Assembly (NCBI GenBank): GCA_963925545.1
Contig: CAWUSA010000012.1
Location: 133,053-197,052, forward strand
From: TMED14 sp963925545
GTDB taxonomy: Bacteria; Bacteroidota; Bacteroidia; Flavobacteriales; Schleiferiaceae
DNA length: 64,000 bases
Reading direction: 5' to 3'
The first letter of the stretch is position 1. Every line of letters starts with the position of its first letter. A program made the translations under genes and the position numbers. Of the stretch, positions 9,461 to 17,577 are shown piece after piece. The notes beneath the pieces were generated by a model. That model was given only the letters and a program-made list of their open reading frames with translations, was not told the origin of the DNA and ran no database searches.

Positions 9461-10779
9461 TGAAGCCACTTGTCGCCATAATCGGCCGCCCCAATGTGGG
9501 CAAATCCACACTCTTTAACCGTCTGGTCCAAAGGCGTGAAGCCATTGTAGACCCTACAGCGGGTGTGACGCGTGACCGTCACTATGGCCATGCAGAATGG
9601 GCAGGACGCTCCTTTGCATTGGTTGATACCGGTGGTTGGATCGAAGGATCTGATGACATATTTGAAGGGGAAATTCGCCGTCAGGTAGAGGTTGCCTTAG
9701 AAGAGTGCAACTTCATATTGTTCCTGGTTGATGTTGAAGCAGGCATCACCCATGATGATCAAGAAATCGCGCGATTGCTTCGCAAGCAATCCAAGCCAAT
9801 TGTCTTGATCGCAAACAAAACGGATACCCATGAACGCATGGCGCAGGCTGCTGAGTTCTATTCCTTGGGATTTGGCGAGCCAATGACTGTCAGCTCCATC
9901 AATGGACTGGGAACTGGAGATGCACTGGACGCCTTGGTAGCTCACTTTCCTGAACCGGGATCAAGCGATGAAATCGACCCCTTTGAAGGCAAGCCAAGGT
10001 TGGCGATTGTAGGCCGTCCTAACGTGGGGAAATCTTCTATCACCAATGCCTTATTTGAGGCGGAAGTTAGCATCGTGACCGATATCGCTGGAACCACCAG
10101 AGATACGGTTAACAGCCATTTCAATAAATTTGATATGGACTTTGTTCTGCTTGACACGGCAGGCATGCGTAAAAAAGGCAAGGTCAATGAAAACCTGGAA
10201 TTCTATTCCAACATGCGCACTGTGCGAACCATTGAAGACTCAGATGTCTGCATGCTGGTCATCGATGCTACTCAAGGATTTGAAAGCCAGGACCAAAATA
10301 TCCTGCATGTTATCCTGACCAACAAAAAGGGTCTGGTTGTCGTGATCAATAAATGGGATCTGGTTTCTAAAGACACCCACACCATGAAAACGTTTGAGGA
10401 GCAGGTTCGCATAAAAATGCGCCCTTTTGTTGATGTCCCGATTATCTTTACTTCAGCAATCTCAAAACAGCGTGTATTGAAAGCCGTTGAGACTTGCATG
10501 GAAGTGCAGTCACGCCGATCAACCCGCCTTGGCACCTCCAAGCTCAATGACATCATCCTACCCATTGTTAAGGAGCGACCTCCACCCATGTACAAAGGCA
10601 AGATTGTAAAAATCAAATTCATCTCGCAGCTTCCAACCAAGCGTCCACAGTTTGTTTTGTATTGCAATATGCCACAATATGTGAAGGAGCCCTATGAGCG
10701 ATTTGTTGAAAATCAGTTCCGCAAACACTTCGATCTCACGGGTATTCCTATTGATCTGTATTTTAGGAAAAAGGTCTAA
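9460..10779 (+). CDS. der: GTPase Der (EngA)
   Basis: 439 residues with two tandem G domains, each starting GRPNVGKS (residues 8-16 and about 182-190), with DTGG/DTAG and NKTD/NKWD motifs, and a C-terminal KH-like domain. This double-GTPase layout is unique to Der, which acts in assembly of the 50S ribosomal subunit. It is translationally coupled to era and followed 11 bases later by a strong hairpin with A and T runs on either side. Confidence 0.97.
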   Translation: MKPLVAIIGRPNVGKSTLFNRLVQRREAIVDPTAGVTRDRHYGHAEWAGRSFALVDTGGWIEGSDDIFEGEIRRQVEVALEECNFILFLVDVEAGITHDDQEIARLLRKQSKPIVLIANKTDTHERMAQAAEFYSLGFGEPMTVSSINGLGTGDALDALVAHFPEPGSSDEIDPFEGKPRLAIVGRPNVGKSSITNALFEAEVSIVTDIAGTTRDTVNSHFNKFDMDFVLLDTAGMRKKGKVNENLEFYSNMRTVRTIEDSDVCMLVIDATQGFESQDQNILHVILTNKKGLVVVINKWDLVSKDTHTMKTFEEQVRIKMRPFVDVPIIFTSAISKQRVLKAVETCMEVQSRRSTRLGTSKLNDIILPIVKERPPPMYKGKIVKIKFISQLPTKRPQFVLYCNMPQYVKEPYERFVENQFRKHFDLTGIPIDLYFRKKV

Positions 10780-10794
10780 AATCGACCATAATCA

Positions 10795-10825
10795 AACAAA
10801 AAAGGCGCTAAAAGCGCCTTTTTTG
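10795..10825. terminator. Bidirectional terminator between der and gldA
   Basis: A perfect 6-bp stem GGCGCT (10,804-10,809) / AGCGCC (10,813-10,818) with an AAA loop is flanked by an A run on the left and a T run on the right. It can therefore end transcripts of der (plus) and of gldA (minus), whose stop codons lie on either side. Confidence 0.85.
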
Positions 10826-10877
10826 ATGAAAAAATGTCAAATTTAGCATAGTCAACAAGCGAAGAATGTAAGGTCAC

Positions 10878-11573
10878 TCAATCAGCTGTTGCCAATCGGA
10901 AAGCCTCCTCCATAGAGCTGGACTTGGTGATGTTTTCCACACTGTCATCTCGTTGAATCTTTCCAGCCTTGATGAAGATCACCCGATCACACATCGCTTC
11001 CACTTCTTGCATGACGTGGGTACTCAGTATCACAGTTTTGTCCTTGCCAATGTCCATGATTAACTCCCTGATGGCAGTTAATTGATTGGGGTCAAGACCA
11101 GTCGTTGGCTCATCTAAAATGAGCACATCGGGGTCATGCATGAGAGCTGCTGCCAGGCCTACGCGTTGGCGGTAACCCTTGGAGAGCTCTTTAATCTTCT
11201 TGTGCTGTTCAGGCTCAAGCCCCACCTTGCTGATGGTGTCTGTGATCTTGCTTTTATCTTGCTTGTGAATCTTAGCCACAAATTGGAGAAACGCTAACAC
11301 ATGCATGTCAGGGTAAAGCGGGTTGTGTTCAGGTAGGTAGCCAATCCGTTGACGAACCTTCAGGCTGTTGTCCTGCGTGTCCATTCCGCAAACCAAGGCT
11401 ATCCCTTCGCTTTGTGGTAAATAGGACGTGAGAATCTTCATCAAAGTAGACTTCCCTGCGCCGTTAGGACCTAAAAGCCCCACAATCTGACCCTTAGGGA
11501 TTTCAAATGACACCTGATCCAAGGCCTTTTGTTGGCCGTAGGATTTACTTAAGTTCTTAACGTGAATAGACAT
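10878..11573 (-). CDS. gldA: ABC transporter ATPase, GldA-type
   Basis: 231 residues. Walker A GPNGAGKST at 35-43, an LSKGYRQR signature, Walker B VLILDEPTTGLD and the switch histidine in STHVMQ are all present. The segment GYLPEHNPLYPDM closely matches GldA, the ATPase of the GldA-GldF-GldG transporter that some gliding Bacteroidota need. GldA proteins are usually about 300 residues, so this one lacks about 70 at the C-terminus; the end (SMEEAFRLATAD) looks natural, not broken. No gldF or gldG partner is nearby. It is the second gene of a two-gene unit, 9 bases after the small secreted protein gene. Confidence 0.75.
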   Translation of the reverse strand: MSIHVKNLSKSYGQQKALDQVSFEIPKGQIVGLLGPNGAGKSTLMKILTSYLPQSEGIALVCGMDTQDNSLKVRQRIGYLPEHNPLYPDMHVLAFLQFVAKIHKQDKSKITDTISKVGLEPEQHKKIKELSKGYRQRVGLAAALMHDPDVLILDEPTTGLDPNQLTAIRELIMDIGKDKTVILSTHVMQEVEAMCDRVIFIKAGKIQRDDSVENITKSSSMEEAFRLATAD

Positions 11574-11582
11574 CTGATGGGG

Positions 11583-12080
11583 TTATTTTCTGTACCAAAC
11601 GGGCCACACAACCATGCCAACTGCCGCGGCCACCGTCGCGTGGAGCTTTGCTTGTCGATTGTAACAATACAAGTAAGTGGGGTCATTGAAGTGTCTTGAA
11701 TTGGAGCTGTGGAGGACCACTTTCCAGTCGTCCTTTGGTCGGTAGTTCTTCAAAAGATCATACCCGATGGCTAGCGGTCCAAAGATGCCTCCTGCAAGAA
11801 GGTTGTTGAAGACCCGGCCTCTGAGGCGAGCGTCATTGCTTGCAGCCACGCAAAGTTTGCTGGGGTCATCGTTGTCGCTTGCGATGTCATCTAGGCCAAC
11901 AAAAGCAACGTCACTCAAGGGAATAACAAAGGTGTTGTTGTCAGCTTTGAAGGTGAGGTTGCGCTTGCTTGCCCTGATCACCTCACCTGAAAAGGCCTTG
12001 CCAGAGTTGAGGATAAGCATATCCATGGCTTGCAAGGGAAACAGGCTTAATGCAAAGAAAAAGGTGACTATTTTTTTCAT
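11583..12080 (-). CDS. Secreted or membrane-associated protein, function unknown
   Basis: 165 residues with an N-terminal signal peptide (MKKIVTFFFALSLFPLQA). The N-terminal half contains a small beta segment (MLILNSGKAFSGEV...FVIPLSDVAFVGLDD) of the kind found in short Bacteroidota envelope proteins that respond to or bind other components. Near the C-terminus there is one further hydrophobic stretch (ATVAAAVGMVVWPV), which may be a membrane anchor. I do not recognise the family. It lies 9 bases upstream of gldA and shares its direction, so the pair is probably cotranscribed from the divergent region facing rsgA. Confidence 0.7.
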   Translation of the reverse strand: MKKIVTFFFALSLFPLQAMDMLILNSGKAFSGEVIRASKRNLTFKADNNTFVIPLSDVAFVGLDDIASDNDDPSKLCVAASNDARLRGRVFNNLLAGGIFGPLAIGYDLLKNYRPKDDWKVVLHSSNSRHFNDPTYLYCYNRQAKLHATVAAAVGMVVWPVWYRK

Positions 12081-12170
12081 GAAATGGCGTTATTGAAACA
12101 ATGATTAGGATTTCTTGCTGTGACCATAGACCATGCCAAATTTAACCCGATAACGTTTGTTACGATGAGA

Positions 12171-12178
12171 TAACTTTG
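12171..12178 (+). promoter_or_regulatory. -7 promoter element of rsgA (TAACTTTG)
   Basis: An exact match to TAnnTTTG ending 5 bases before the rsgA ATG (12,184). Transcription should start around the ATG, giving a leaderless mRNA. A short inverted repeat TAAC-GTTT-GTTA (12,151-12,162) lies upstream. No clear -33 TTG at the usual distance. Confidence 0.55.
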
Positions 12179-12183
12179 TTGCG

Positions 12184-13140
12184 ATGAATGGACTTGTGCT
12201 AAAATCTACTGGATCATGGTATCGCCTCATGCTCGATGACGGGAATACGGTGGATGCACGGCTTCGCGGAGCCCTTCGGTTGGCGGGAAGTAAAAGCACC
12301 AATCCAGTGGCAGTAGGAGATAAGGTTATGGCAAAGCCAGAGGTTGATGGCCGCTGGGTCATCCATGAAATTTTGTCTCGACGCAACCATTTGATTCGTC
12401 GATCGGTGAACCTCAGCAAACGCACACAGGTCATTGCAGCCAACATGGATCAGGCAGTTTTAATCTGTACCATCGCAGAACCTAAAACGCTTTACGGATT
12501 CATGGATCGCTTTCTGGCCACAACGGAAGCCTATGACATCCCCGCCGTCATTGTCTTCAACAAGATTGATCTCTGTGGCGAAGCTGCCATGGAAGAGTTG
12601 CAATACAGGGAAGCTGCCTATGGCACCGCGGGCTATCCATGCCTTCGCGTATCAGCTGTCACAGGAGAAGGCTTGGATGCCATGGTTGACTTGCTGAGAG
12701 GAAAGGTCAGCTTATTGAGTGGCCATTCCGGCGTAGGGAAATCTACCCTGGCCAATGCCATCCAGCCAGGGCTAGACCTGCGAACCACAGAAATATCAGC
12801 AGCCCATGGTCAAGGCCTGCACACCACCACATTTGCACAGATGCACCCTTTGGATGTTGGAGGCTATGTGATTGATACCCCAGGAATTCGGGGATTTGGC
12901 TTGGTGAACATGGAATCTGCAGAAATCAGCCACTACTTCCCAGAAATTTTTGCCATGAAGGACGATTGCAAATTTAGCAACTGCCTGCATGCAGAAGAGC
13001 CTTCGTGCGCTGTGCGTTCAGCGGCAGAGGAAGGCAAATTGGCACCCACCCGTTACCGGTCTTACCTCAGCATGCTTTCAGGTGATGAGCTGGATGAGGT
13101 CTACCGCCAAGACAATCACGGATCAGATTCAGGTTCATGA
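12184..13140 (+). CDS. rsgA: Ribosome small subunit-dependent GTPase RsgA
   Basis: 318 residues with the order OB-fold, circularly permuted GTPase and zinc-binding C-terminus that defines RsgA. The NKID motif comes before the P-loop GHSGVGKST (180-188), followed by DTPG. The C-terminal Cys/His cluster (CKFSNCLHAEEPSC) is intact. RsgA releases RbfA and checks the decoding site late in 30S assembly. The start is fixed by the family opening MNGLVLKSTGSWY; it leaves no room for a Shine-Dalgarno sequence after the -7 box. The stop overlaps dtd by 4 bases (ATGA). Confidence 0.97.
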   Translation: MNGLVLKSTGSWYRLMLDDGNTVDARLRGALRLAGSKSTNPVAVGDKVMAKPEVDGRWVIHEILSRRNHLIRRSVNLSKRTQVIAANMDQAVLICTIAEPKTLYGFMDRFLATTEAYDIPAVIVFNKIDLCGEAAMEELQYREAAYGTAGYPCLRVSAVTGEGLDAMVDLLRGKVSLLSGHSGVGKSTLANAIQPGLDLRTTEISAAHGQGLHTTTFAQMHPLDVGGYVIDTPGIRGFGLVNMESAEISHYFPEIFAMKDDCKFSNCLHAEEPSCAVRSAAEEGKLAPTRYRSYLSMLSGDELDEVYRQDNHGSDSGS

Positions 13141-13589
13141 GGGTGGTGGTTCAACGCGTTCTGTCCGCCTCAGTTGCTGTTGACGGCAAGCCCCATGCCT
13201 CCATTGGCAAAGGTTTGTTGGTCCTGGCCGGATGGGAGTCCAACGAAGCGCCATCAGACCTGACCTACATCGCGCAGAAAATTAGTAAAATGCGGATCTT
13301 TGATGACATTGATGGCCTGATGAATCGTTCCGTCATGGACATGGAGGGTGATATCCTGGTCATTTCCCAGTTTACCCTCCATGCCAGCACCAAAAAGGGC
13401 AACCGCCCGAGCTATTACAAGTCTGCCCCAGGTCTTGAGGCAGAGCCCTTGTATGAAGCCTTTCTGGATGAACTGTGGCATACCTGCAATCGCCCAGTTA
13501 AATCAGGGAAATTTGCCGCGGATATGACCATTACACTCACCAACGATGGTCCGGTAACCATCACCATTGACTCAAAAAACAAGGAATGA
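13137..13589 (+). CDS. dtd: D-aminoacyl-tRNA deacylase
   Basis: 150 residues, the usual DTD length. The two family signatures are present: SQFTL around residue 79 and the Gly-cisPro motif in TNDGPVTI near residue 136. The enzyme removes D-amino acids (and glycine from tRNA-Ala) mischarged on tRNA. It overlaps rsgA upstream and the MazG-like gene downstream by 4 bases each, so these three quality-control genes form one operon. Confidence 0.95.
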   Translation: MRVVVQRVLSASVAVDGKPHASIGKGLLVLAGWESNEAPSDLTYIAQKISKMRIFDDIDGLMNRSVMDMEGDILVISQFTLHASTKKGNRPSYYKSAPGLEAEPLYEAFLDELWHTCNRPVKSGKFAADMTITLTNDGPVTITIDSKNKE

Positions 13590-13951
13590 TGACAACAGAC
13601 AGCAGAACCCCAACTTCAGACAATGCACCCATCAAAAGTTTGCAACGTGACGTAGACCAATGGATAGCAGACTTTGGTGTGCGTTACTTCAATGAACTCA
13701 CCAACATGGCACAGCTCAGTGAAGAGGTGGGCGAAGTGGCACGGATCATTGCTCGCCGCTATGGCGAGCAGTCAGAGAAGCCCTCCGATGCAAAGGCGGA
13801 CCTTGGTGAGGAACTCTCTGATGTTCTCTTTGTCGTGCTTTGTCTGGCCAATCAAACAGGCACTGACCTTCAAGCAGCCTTCGATCGCCGCATGACAGCT
13901 AAGGGTGCCAGAGACAAAGACCGCCATCAGAACAACCCTAAGTTGCGTTGA
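13586..13951 (+). CDS. MazG-family nucleotide pyrophosphohydrolase
   Basis: 121 residues, single-domain. The metal-binding pattern of the all-alpha NTP pyrophosphatases is complete: LSEEVGEVARI gives the first EExxE and LGEELSDVLF gives the second ExxD. Such proteins hydrolyse NTPs or dNTPs to the monophosphate and pyrophosphate and are thought to clean the nucleotide pool. It starts at the ATGATG overlapping the dtd stop. A start at the second ATG (13,589) is equally possible. Confidence 0.88.
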   Translation: MMTTDSRTPTSDNAPIKSLQRDVDQWIADFGVRYFNELTNMAQLSEEVGEVARIIARRYGEQSEKPSDAKADLGEELSDVLFVVLCLANQTGTDLQAAFDRRMTAKGARDKDRHQNNPKLR

Positions 13952-13991
13952 TAGGGTAGTTGTCGCAGTGTTTGCGGCGGCTCAGGTCATG

Positions 13992-14018
13992 TTGCAAGGC
14001 TTATCCTGCTTACCTTTG
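13992..14018 (+). promoter_or_regulatory. Promoter of the glutaryl-CoA dehydrogenase gene
   Basis: TTG (13,992-13,994), a 16-base spacer and TACCTTTG (14,011-14,018) match the Bacteroidota -33/-7 arrangement. The same TTG-N16-TAnnTTTG geometry is found at miaB. The expected start point is about 14,025, giving a leader of about 13 bases. Confidence 0.6.
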
Positions 14019-14037
14019 AGCCCTTAACAATTACCCC

Positions 14038-15216
14038 ATGCGTCAAGACCTCTTTGTATCCCCCGATTATTACCAACTCGATGACCTGCTTAGCGATGAG
14101 CACAAAATGGTTCGTGATGCGACCAGAGAATGGGTCAAGCGCGATGTCAGTCCCATCATTGAGGATTACGCACAGCGCGCTGCCTTCCCTGAGCAATTGG
14201 TGAAGGGACTGGCAGAGATTGGGGCTTTTGGTCCCTACATCCCCGAGGAGTATGGCGGTGCTGGCCTGGATCAAATGAGCTATGGCTTGATGATGCAAGA
14301 AATTGAGCGTGGCGATTCAGGGGTTCGATCAACCTGTTCCGTGCAATCATCCTTGGTGATGTACCCGATCTATGCCTATGGATCTGAGGAGCAGCGCATG
14401 CGTTTTTTGCCAAAGTTGGCAAGCGGAGAGTACCTGGGAAGCTTTGGTCTCACAGAGCCAGACCATGGTTCCAACCCCAGCGGCATGACCACCCACTTTG
14501 AAGACAAAGGGGATCACTACTTGCTCAATGGCGCAAAAATGTGGATATCTAATTCACCTTTTTGCCATGTAGCTGTGGTATGGGCAAAGGATGAAAAGGG
14601 ACGCATTCATGGTTTGATTGTGGAACGCGGCATGGAAGGATTCACCACCCCTGAAACCCACAACAAGTGGAGCTTGAGAGCGAGTTCCACCGGCGAATTG
14701 GTCTTCAATAACGTCAAGGTCCCCAAGCATAACCTGCTACCTGGTAAGTCGGGCCTTGGTGCGCCACTGGGCTGCTTGGATTCTGCGCGCTACGGCATTG
14801 CCTGGGGCGCCATTGGTGCAGCCATGGACTGCTATGACACAGCGTTGAGGTATTCCAAAGAGCGAGTCCAGTTTGGTAAACCCATTGCGGGCTTCCAGCT
14901 TCAGCAAAAGAAATTGGCAGAGATGATCACGGAGATCACCAAGGCTCAACTTTTGACCTACCGATTGGGTCAATTAAAAAATGAAGGCAAGGCGACCTCT
15001 CCTCAGATCTCCATGGCTAAACGCAACAACGTAGACATGGCATTGACCATTGCTAGAGATGCCCGTCAAATGCTAGGTGGCATGGGAATCACTGGTGAAT
15101 ACCCCATCATGCGTCACATGATGAACTTGGAGTCAGTGGTGACCTACGAAGGCACCCATGACATTCATTTGCTGATTACCGGCATGGATGTCACCGGCAT
15201 TGCAGCATTCAAATAG
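14038..15216 (+). CDS. gcdH: Glutaryl-CoA dehydrogenase-type acyl-CoA dehydrogenase
   Basis: 392 residues. The three acyl-CoA dehydrogenase regions are in order. RSTCSVQSS near residue 97 is the stretch that sets glutaryl-CoA specificity, and the catalytic base is Glu371 in YEGTHDIH, which is the placement seen in glutaryl-CoA dehydrogenases rather than in short-chain enzymes. It would oxidise and decarboxylate glutaryl-CoA to crotonyl-CoA with FAD in lysine and tryptophan breakdown. It is a single-gene unit with its own promoter. Confidence 0.9.
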   Translation: MRQDLFVSPDYYQLDDLLSDEHKMVRDATREWVKRDVSPIIEDYAQRAAFPEQLVKGLAEIGAFGPYIPEEYGGAGLDQMSYGLMMQEIERGDSGVRSTCSVQSSLVMYPIYAYGSEEQRMRFLPKLASGEYLGSFGLTEPDHGSNPSGMTTHFEDKGDHYLLNGAKMWISNSPFCHVAVVWAKDEKGRIHGLIVERGMEGFTTPETHNKWSLRASSTGELVFNNVKVPKHNLLPGKSGLGAPLGCLDSARYGIAWGAIGAAMDCYDTALRYSKERVQFGKPIAGFQLQQKKLAEMITEITKAQLLTYRLGQLKNEGKATSPQISMAKRNNVDMALTIARDARQMLGGMGITGEYPIMRHMMNLESVVTYEGTHDIHLLITGMDVTGIAAFK

Positions 15217-15222
15217 AGAGCT

Positions 15223-15237
15223 CAAGGGGCACCCTTG
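15223..15237. terminator. Hairpin between convergent genes
   Basis: A perfect 6-bp stem CAAGGG / CCCTTG with a GCA loop sits in the 39-base gap between the ends of the acyl-CoA dehydrogenase and GNAT genes. No T tract follows on either strand, so its role as terminator is uncertain. Confidence 0.4.
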
Positions 15238-15255
15238 ATAAGGCAGAAGATGGCG

Positions 15256-15771
15256 TTAACAAGTCATACGCTTTTCATAGGCCAGGCGTTTATCACCATC
15301 ATCGAGATAAATGACCCCACAATAGGTGTACTTTAACTTCTTAAGCAAACCTTGCATGGCTAGATTGTCTTGATGCGTATCGATCCGCATTGAATCTATA
15401 TGGTTTTTTAAGAGTAGCTGTTCACACTGCTCAAAAATGAATTTTGCAACGCCTTTATTTCTGAATTCATTGGTAACAGCCATTCTGTGTATGACCCCAT
15501 ACTTTGCATTGGCTTTGGTTATCCAGCTCCCTTCAATAGTCATGTAAGTTGATTCCTTTCTTGTAGAGAACATTGCTGTTCCGATAAGGGTTGAATCGTT
15601 TGATGCGACGACAAAGCTTTCATTATTCAGTAAGTCTCTAAGAATAGCTGCTTCGTTTGGATAGCCATTTTGCCATTGATCGATATGATGACTAGCTAAA
15701 AACCCTTGAGCCTCTTCAATGATTCTCATTATTGGAGCGAGCTCTCTTTTTTTTGCCTTAAAGAATCTCAT
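15256..15771 (-). CDS. GNAT-family N-acetyltransferase
   Basis: About 171 residues. The central segment YGVIHRMAVTNEFRNKGVAKFIFEQCEQ contains the Q/RxxGxG/A acetyl-CoA binding element (here RNKGVA) preceded by the typical beta-4 strand, and the remaining secondary structure fits a GNAT fold. The N-terminal part with SHHIDQWQNGYP resembles the subfamily found widely in Bacteroidota and Firmicutes. The substrate is unknown. I start at the ATG at 15,771; a TTG codon immediately upstream (15,774) could also serve. It lies downstream of hflX but behind that gene's terminator. Confidence 0.85.
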   Translation of the reverse strand: MRFFKAKKRELAPIMRIIEEAQGFLASHHIDQWQNGYPNEAAILRDLLNNESFVVASNDSTLIGTAMFSTRKESTYMTIEGSWITKANAKYGVIHRMAVTNEFRNKGVAKFIFEQCEQLLLKNHIDSMRIDTHQDNLAMQGLLKKLKYTYCGVIYLDDGDKRLAYEKRMTC

Positions 15772-15803
15772 CAATTAATGTTTAATGCTGAATAAATTTA
15801 GAT

Positions 15804-15829
15804 AAAAAAGCCCCTTCTGAAGAAGAGGT
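15804..15829 (-). terminator. Rho-independent terminator of hflX
   Basis: On the minus strand, CCTCTTCT pairs with AGAAGGGG around a 2-base loop (with one G-T pair), followed by C and six T residues (A run 15,804-15,809 on the plus strand). It is 34 bases after the hflX stop codon. Confidence 0.65.
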
Positions 15830-15862
15830 CATGCTGAAAGGTTTGCTGACTTTGCTGATATC

Positions 15863-17038
15863 TCAGTAGAGGTAGCCTTCAAAAGGGAAGCGCTTGCCGT
15901 GGATGGCTCCTGCCATGCGATACAATGACTCTCTTAGGCTGTCAAAGTTGTCCTTGGTCGTGGCAGAGATGAAGATGGAGTCATCATCCAGCTCGTTGTT
16001 CCATCGACTGATGACGTCTTCCAAGATGGGCGTGAAGCCCTCTTCGTTTGTTTCGCCTTTCCATAAGTCCACTTTATTGAACACCGTCAAGGTGGGCTTG
16101 TTGTCCGCATTGATGTCGACCAATACCTTGTTAACGGCTGCCATGTGACCTTCATAACTCTCATGCGACACGTCCACCACATGAATAAGCATGTCGGCTT
16201 CACGCACCTCATCCAAGGTGGATTTGAAGGACTCAATCAGCTGCGTAGGCAGCTTGCGAATGAAGCCCACTGTGTCTGTCAGCAAAAATGGCAAATTGCC
16301 AATCACGATTTTTCTCACGGTGGTATCCAGGGTGGCAAACAGCTTGTCTTCTGCGAGCACATCTGTTTTACCCAATGAGTTCATCAAGGTAGATTTGCCA
16401 ACGTTTGTGTAGCCAATCAAGGCAACGCGAACCAAGGCACCGCGGTTGCCACGCTGGCTTGCCATCTGCTTGTCGATCTTTGCCAGCTTTTTCTTCAGCA
16501 GGGTAATTTTTTGGGTGATGAGTCGTCTGTCCGTCTCAATCTGTGATTCACCAGGTCCCCGCATGCCAATGCCACCTTTTTGCCGTTCCAAGTGGGTCCA
16601 TAATCGTGTGAGTCGAGGCAAGAGGTACTGGCATTGCGCCAGTTCAACCTGTGTGCGGGCATAAGAGGTCCGTGCGCGAGCTGCAAAGATGTCCAAGATG
16701 AGGTTTGTCCGATCCAAGATTTTGATGTCCAACACCTTTTCAATGTTCTTCATCTGCGATGGCGTTAGCTCATCGTCAAAGATGGCCAGGTCAATTTCAT
16801 GCTCATCAATGAAAGTTTTGATTTCCTGGATCTTTCCACTTCCAAGGAAAGTGGAACTGTCAGGTCGTTCAAGCTTCTGCGTGAAGACGCCTTGCGTTTC
16901 TGCCCCCGCGGTGTAAGCCAGAAATTCCAGTTCCTCCAAGTACTCTTTTGATTCGGCTTCATCTTGCTTCTGGGTGATAACCCCGATCAATATGCAGGTT
17001 TCCTGCTTGACATCCCAAGTGGTAATTTTTTCTATCAT
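15863..17038 (-). CDS. hflX: GTPase HflX
   Basis: 391 residues. An N-terminal HflX domain, the glycine-rich linker RGPGESQIETDRR, then a G domain with G1 GYTNVGKST (209-217), DTVGFI and NKVD. HflX binds the 50S subunit and splits stalled or stress-damaged ribosomes. It follows the small membrane-protein gene after 6 bases, in the same direction, and ends at a terminator. Confidence 0.96.
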   Translation of the reverse strand: MIEKITTWDVKQETCILIGVITQKQDEAESKEYLEELEFLAYTAGAETQGVFTQKLERPDSSTFLGSGKIQEIKTFIDEHEIDLAIFDDELTPSQMKNIEKVLDIKILDRTNLILDIFAARARTSYARTQVELAQCQYLLPRLTRLWTHLERQKGGIGMRGPGESQIETDRRLITQKITLLKKKLAKIDKQMASQRGNRGALVRVALIGYTNVGKSTLMNSLGKTDVLAEDKLFATLDTTVRKIVIGNLPFLLTDTVGFIRKLPTQLIESFKSTLDEVREADMLIHVVDVSHESYEGHMAAVNKVLVDINADNKPTLTVFNKVDLWKGETNEEGFTPILEDVISRWNNELDDDSIFISATTKDNFDSLRESLYRMAGAIHGKRFPFEGYLY

Positions 17039-17044
17039 CTGCGT

Positions 17045-17479
17045 TTAGAACAACTTGTCCCATGGTGTAACAGCCAACATTAAAGCAAGCCCAAGGCCCA
17101 TGTAGCGGATCAATGCTTTGCGTTTGTTGTTGTCGCCTTCTGCGCGCTTGAACTTCAGGCGGCCTAATGTGAATAGTAGAACGGATAGAATCATGGTACT
17201 TGGGTGCTCGATGACAAGGCGGCGAAGATCAGCATCCTTCATGATGTCAGACATGCTGTTGGCAGCCGTTGCGTCGCCATAGGTTTTCACCAAAAGAATC
17301 AGACCAAACAATAATTGCAGATGGGCAAGGATCATGGTGATCAAACTGAGCTTGTTTTCAGCGGCGCCAATGCTTTGGTTATTCATGCGAGCATAAATGG
17401 CATAAGCAACCGTCGAAATGGCGGTCAGCAATAAGAGGTATGCGATGTAGTGGTGGCTGTGGGTGATTCCTGTAAACAC
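17045..17479 (-). CDS. Four-helix membrane protein conserved in Bacteroidota
   Basis: 144 residues with about four transmembrane helices (around 12-30, 45-65, 92-108 and 125-140). The opening TGITHSHHYIAYLLLL and the motif HLQLLFGLILL with conserved histidines resemble a family often labelled cytochrome b-like in Bacteroidota; haem binding is not shown. The start is GTG at 17,479, supported by an exact TACCTTTG box 19 bases upstream. It precedes hflX by 6 bases and is probably cotranscribed. Confidence 0.75.
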   Translation of the reverse strand: MFTGITHSHHYIAYLLLLTAISTVAYAIYARMNNQSIGAAENKLSLITMILAHLQLLFGLILLVKTYGDATAANSMSDIMKDADLRRLVIEHPSTMILSVLLFTLGRLKFKRAEGDNNKRKALIRYMGLGLALMLAVTPWDKLF

Positions 17480-17498
17480 AATGGATAGATTTAGATGA

Positions 17499-17506
17499 CA
17501 AAGGTA
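17499..17506 (-). promoter_or_regulatory. -7 promoter element (TACCTTTG) of the membrane protein-hflX operon
   Basis: An exact TAnnTTTG match on the minus strand, 19 bases before the GTG start at 17,479. No good TTG is seen at -33. Confidence 0.5.
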
Positions 17507-17542
17507 AAACGTATGTAAGATAGGGCCCTAAAAAACTTAACC

Positions 17543-17550
17543 GACCTTTG
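17543..17550 (+). promoter_or_regulatory. Probable -7 element of the malic enzyme gene (GACCTTTG)
   Basis: One mismatch to TAnnTTTG, 27 bases before the ATG at 17,578, inside the 11-mer CCGACCTTTGC that also precedes era. It diverges from the TACCTTTG box of the hflX operon 37 bases away. Confidence 0.4.
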
Positions 17551-17577
17551 CGTCAGCATAAATGCAAGTATTGATCC

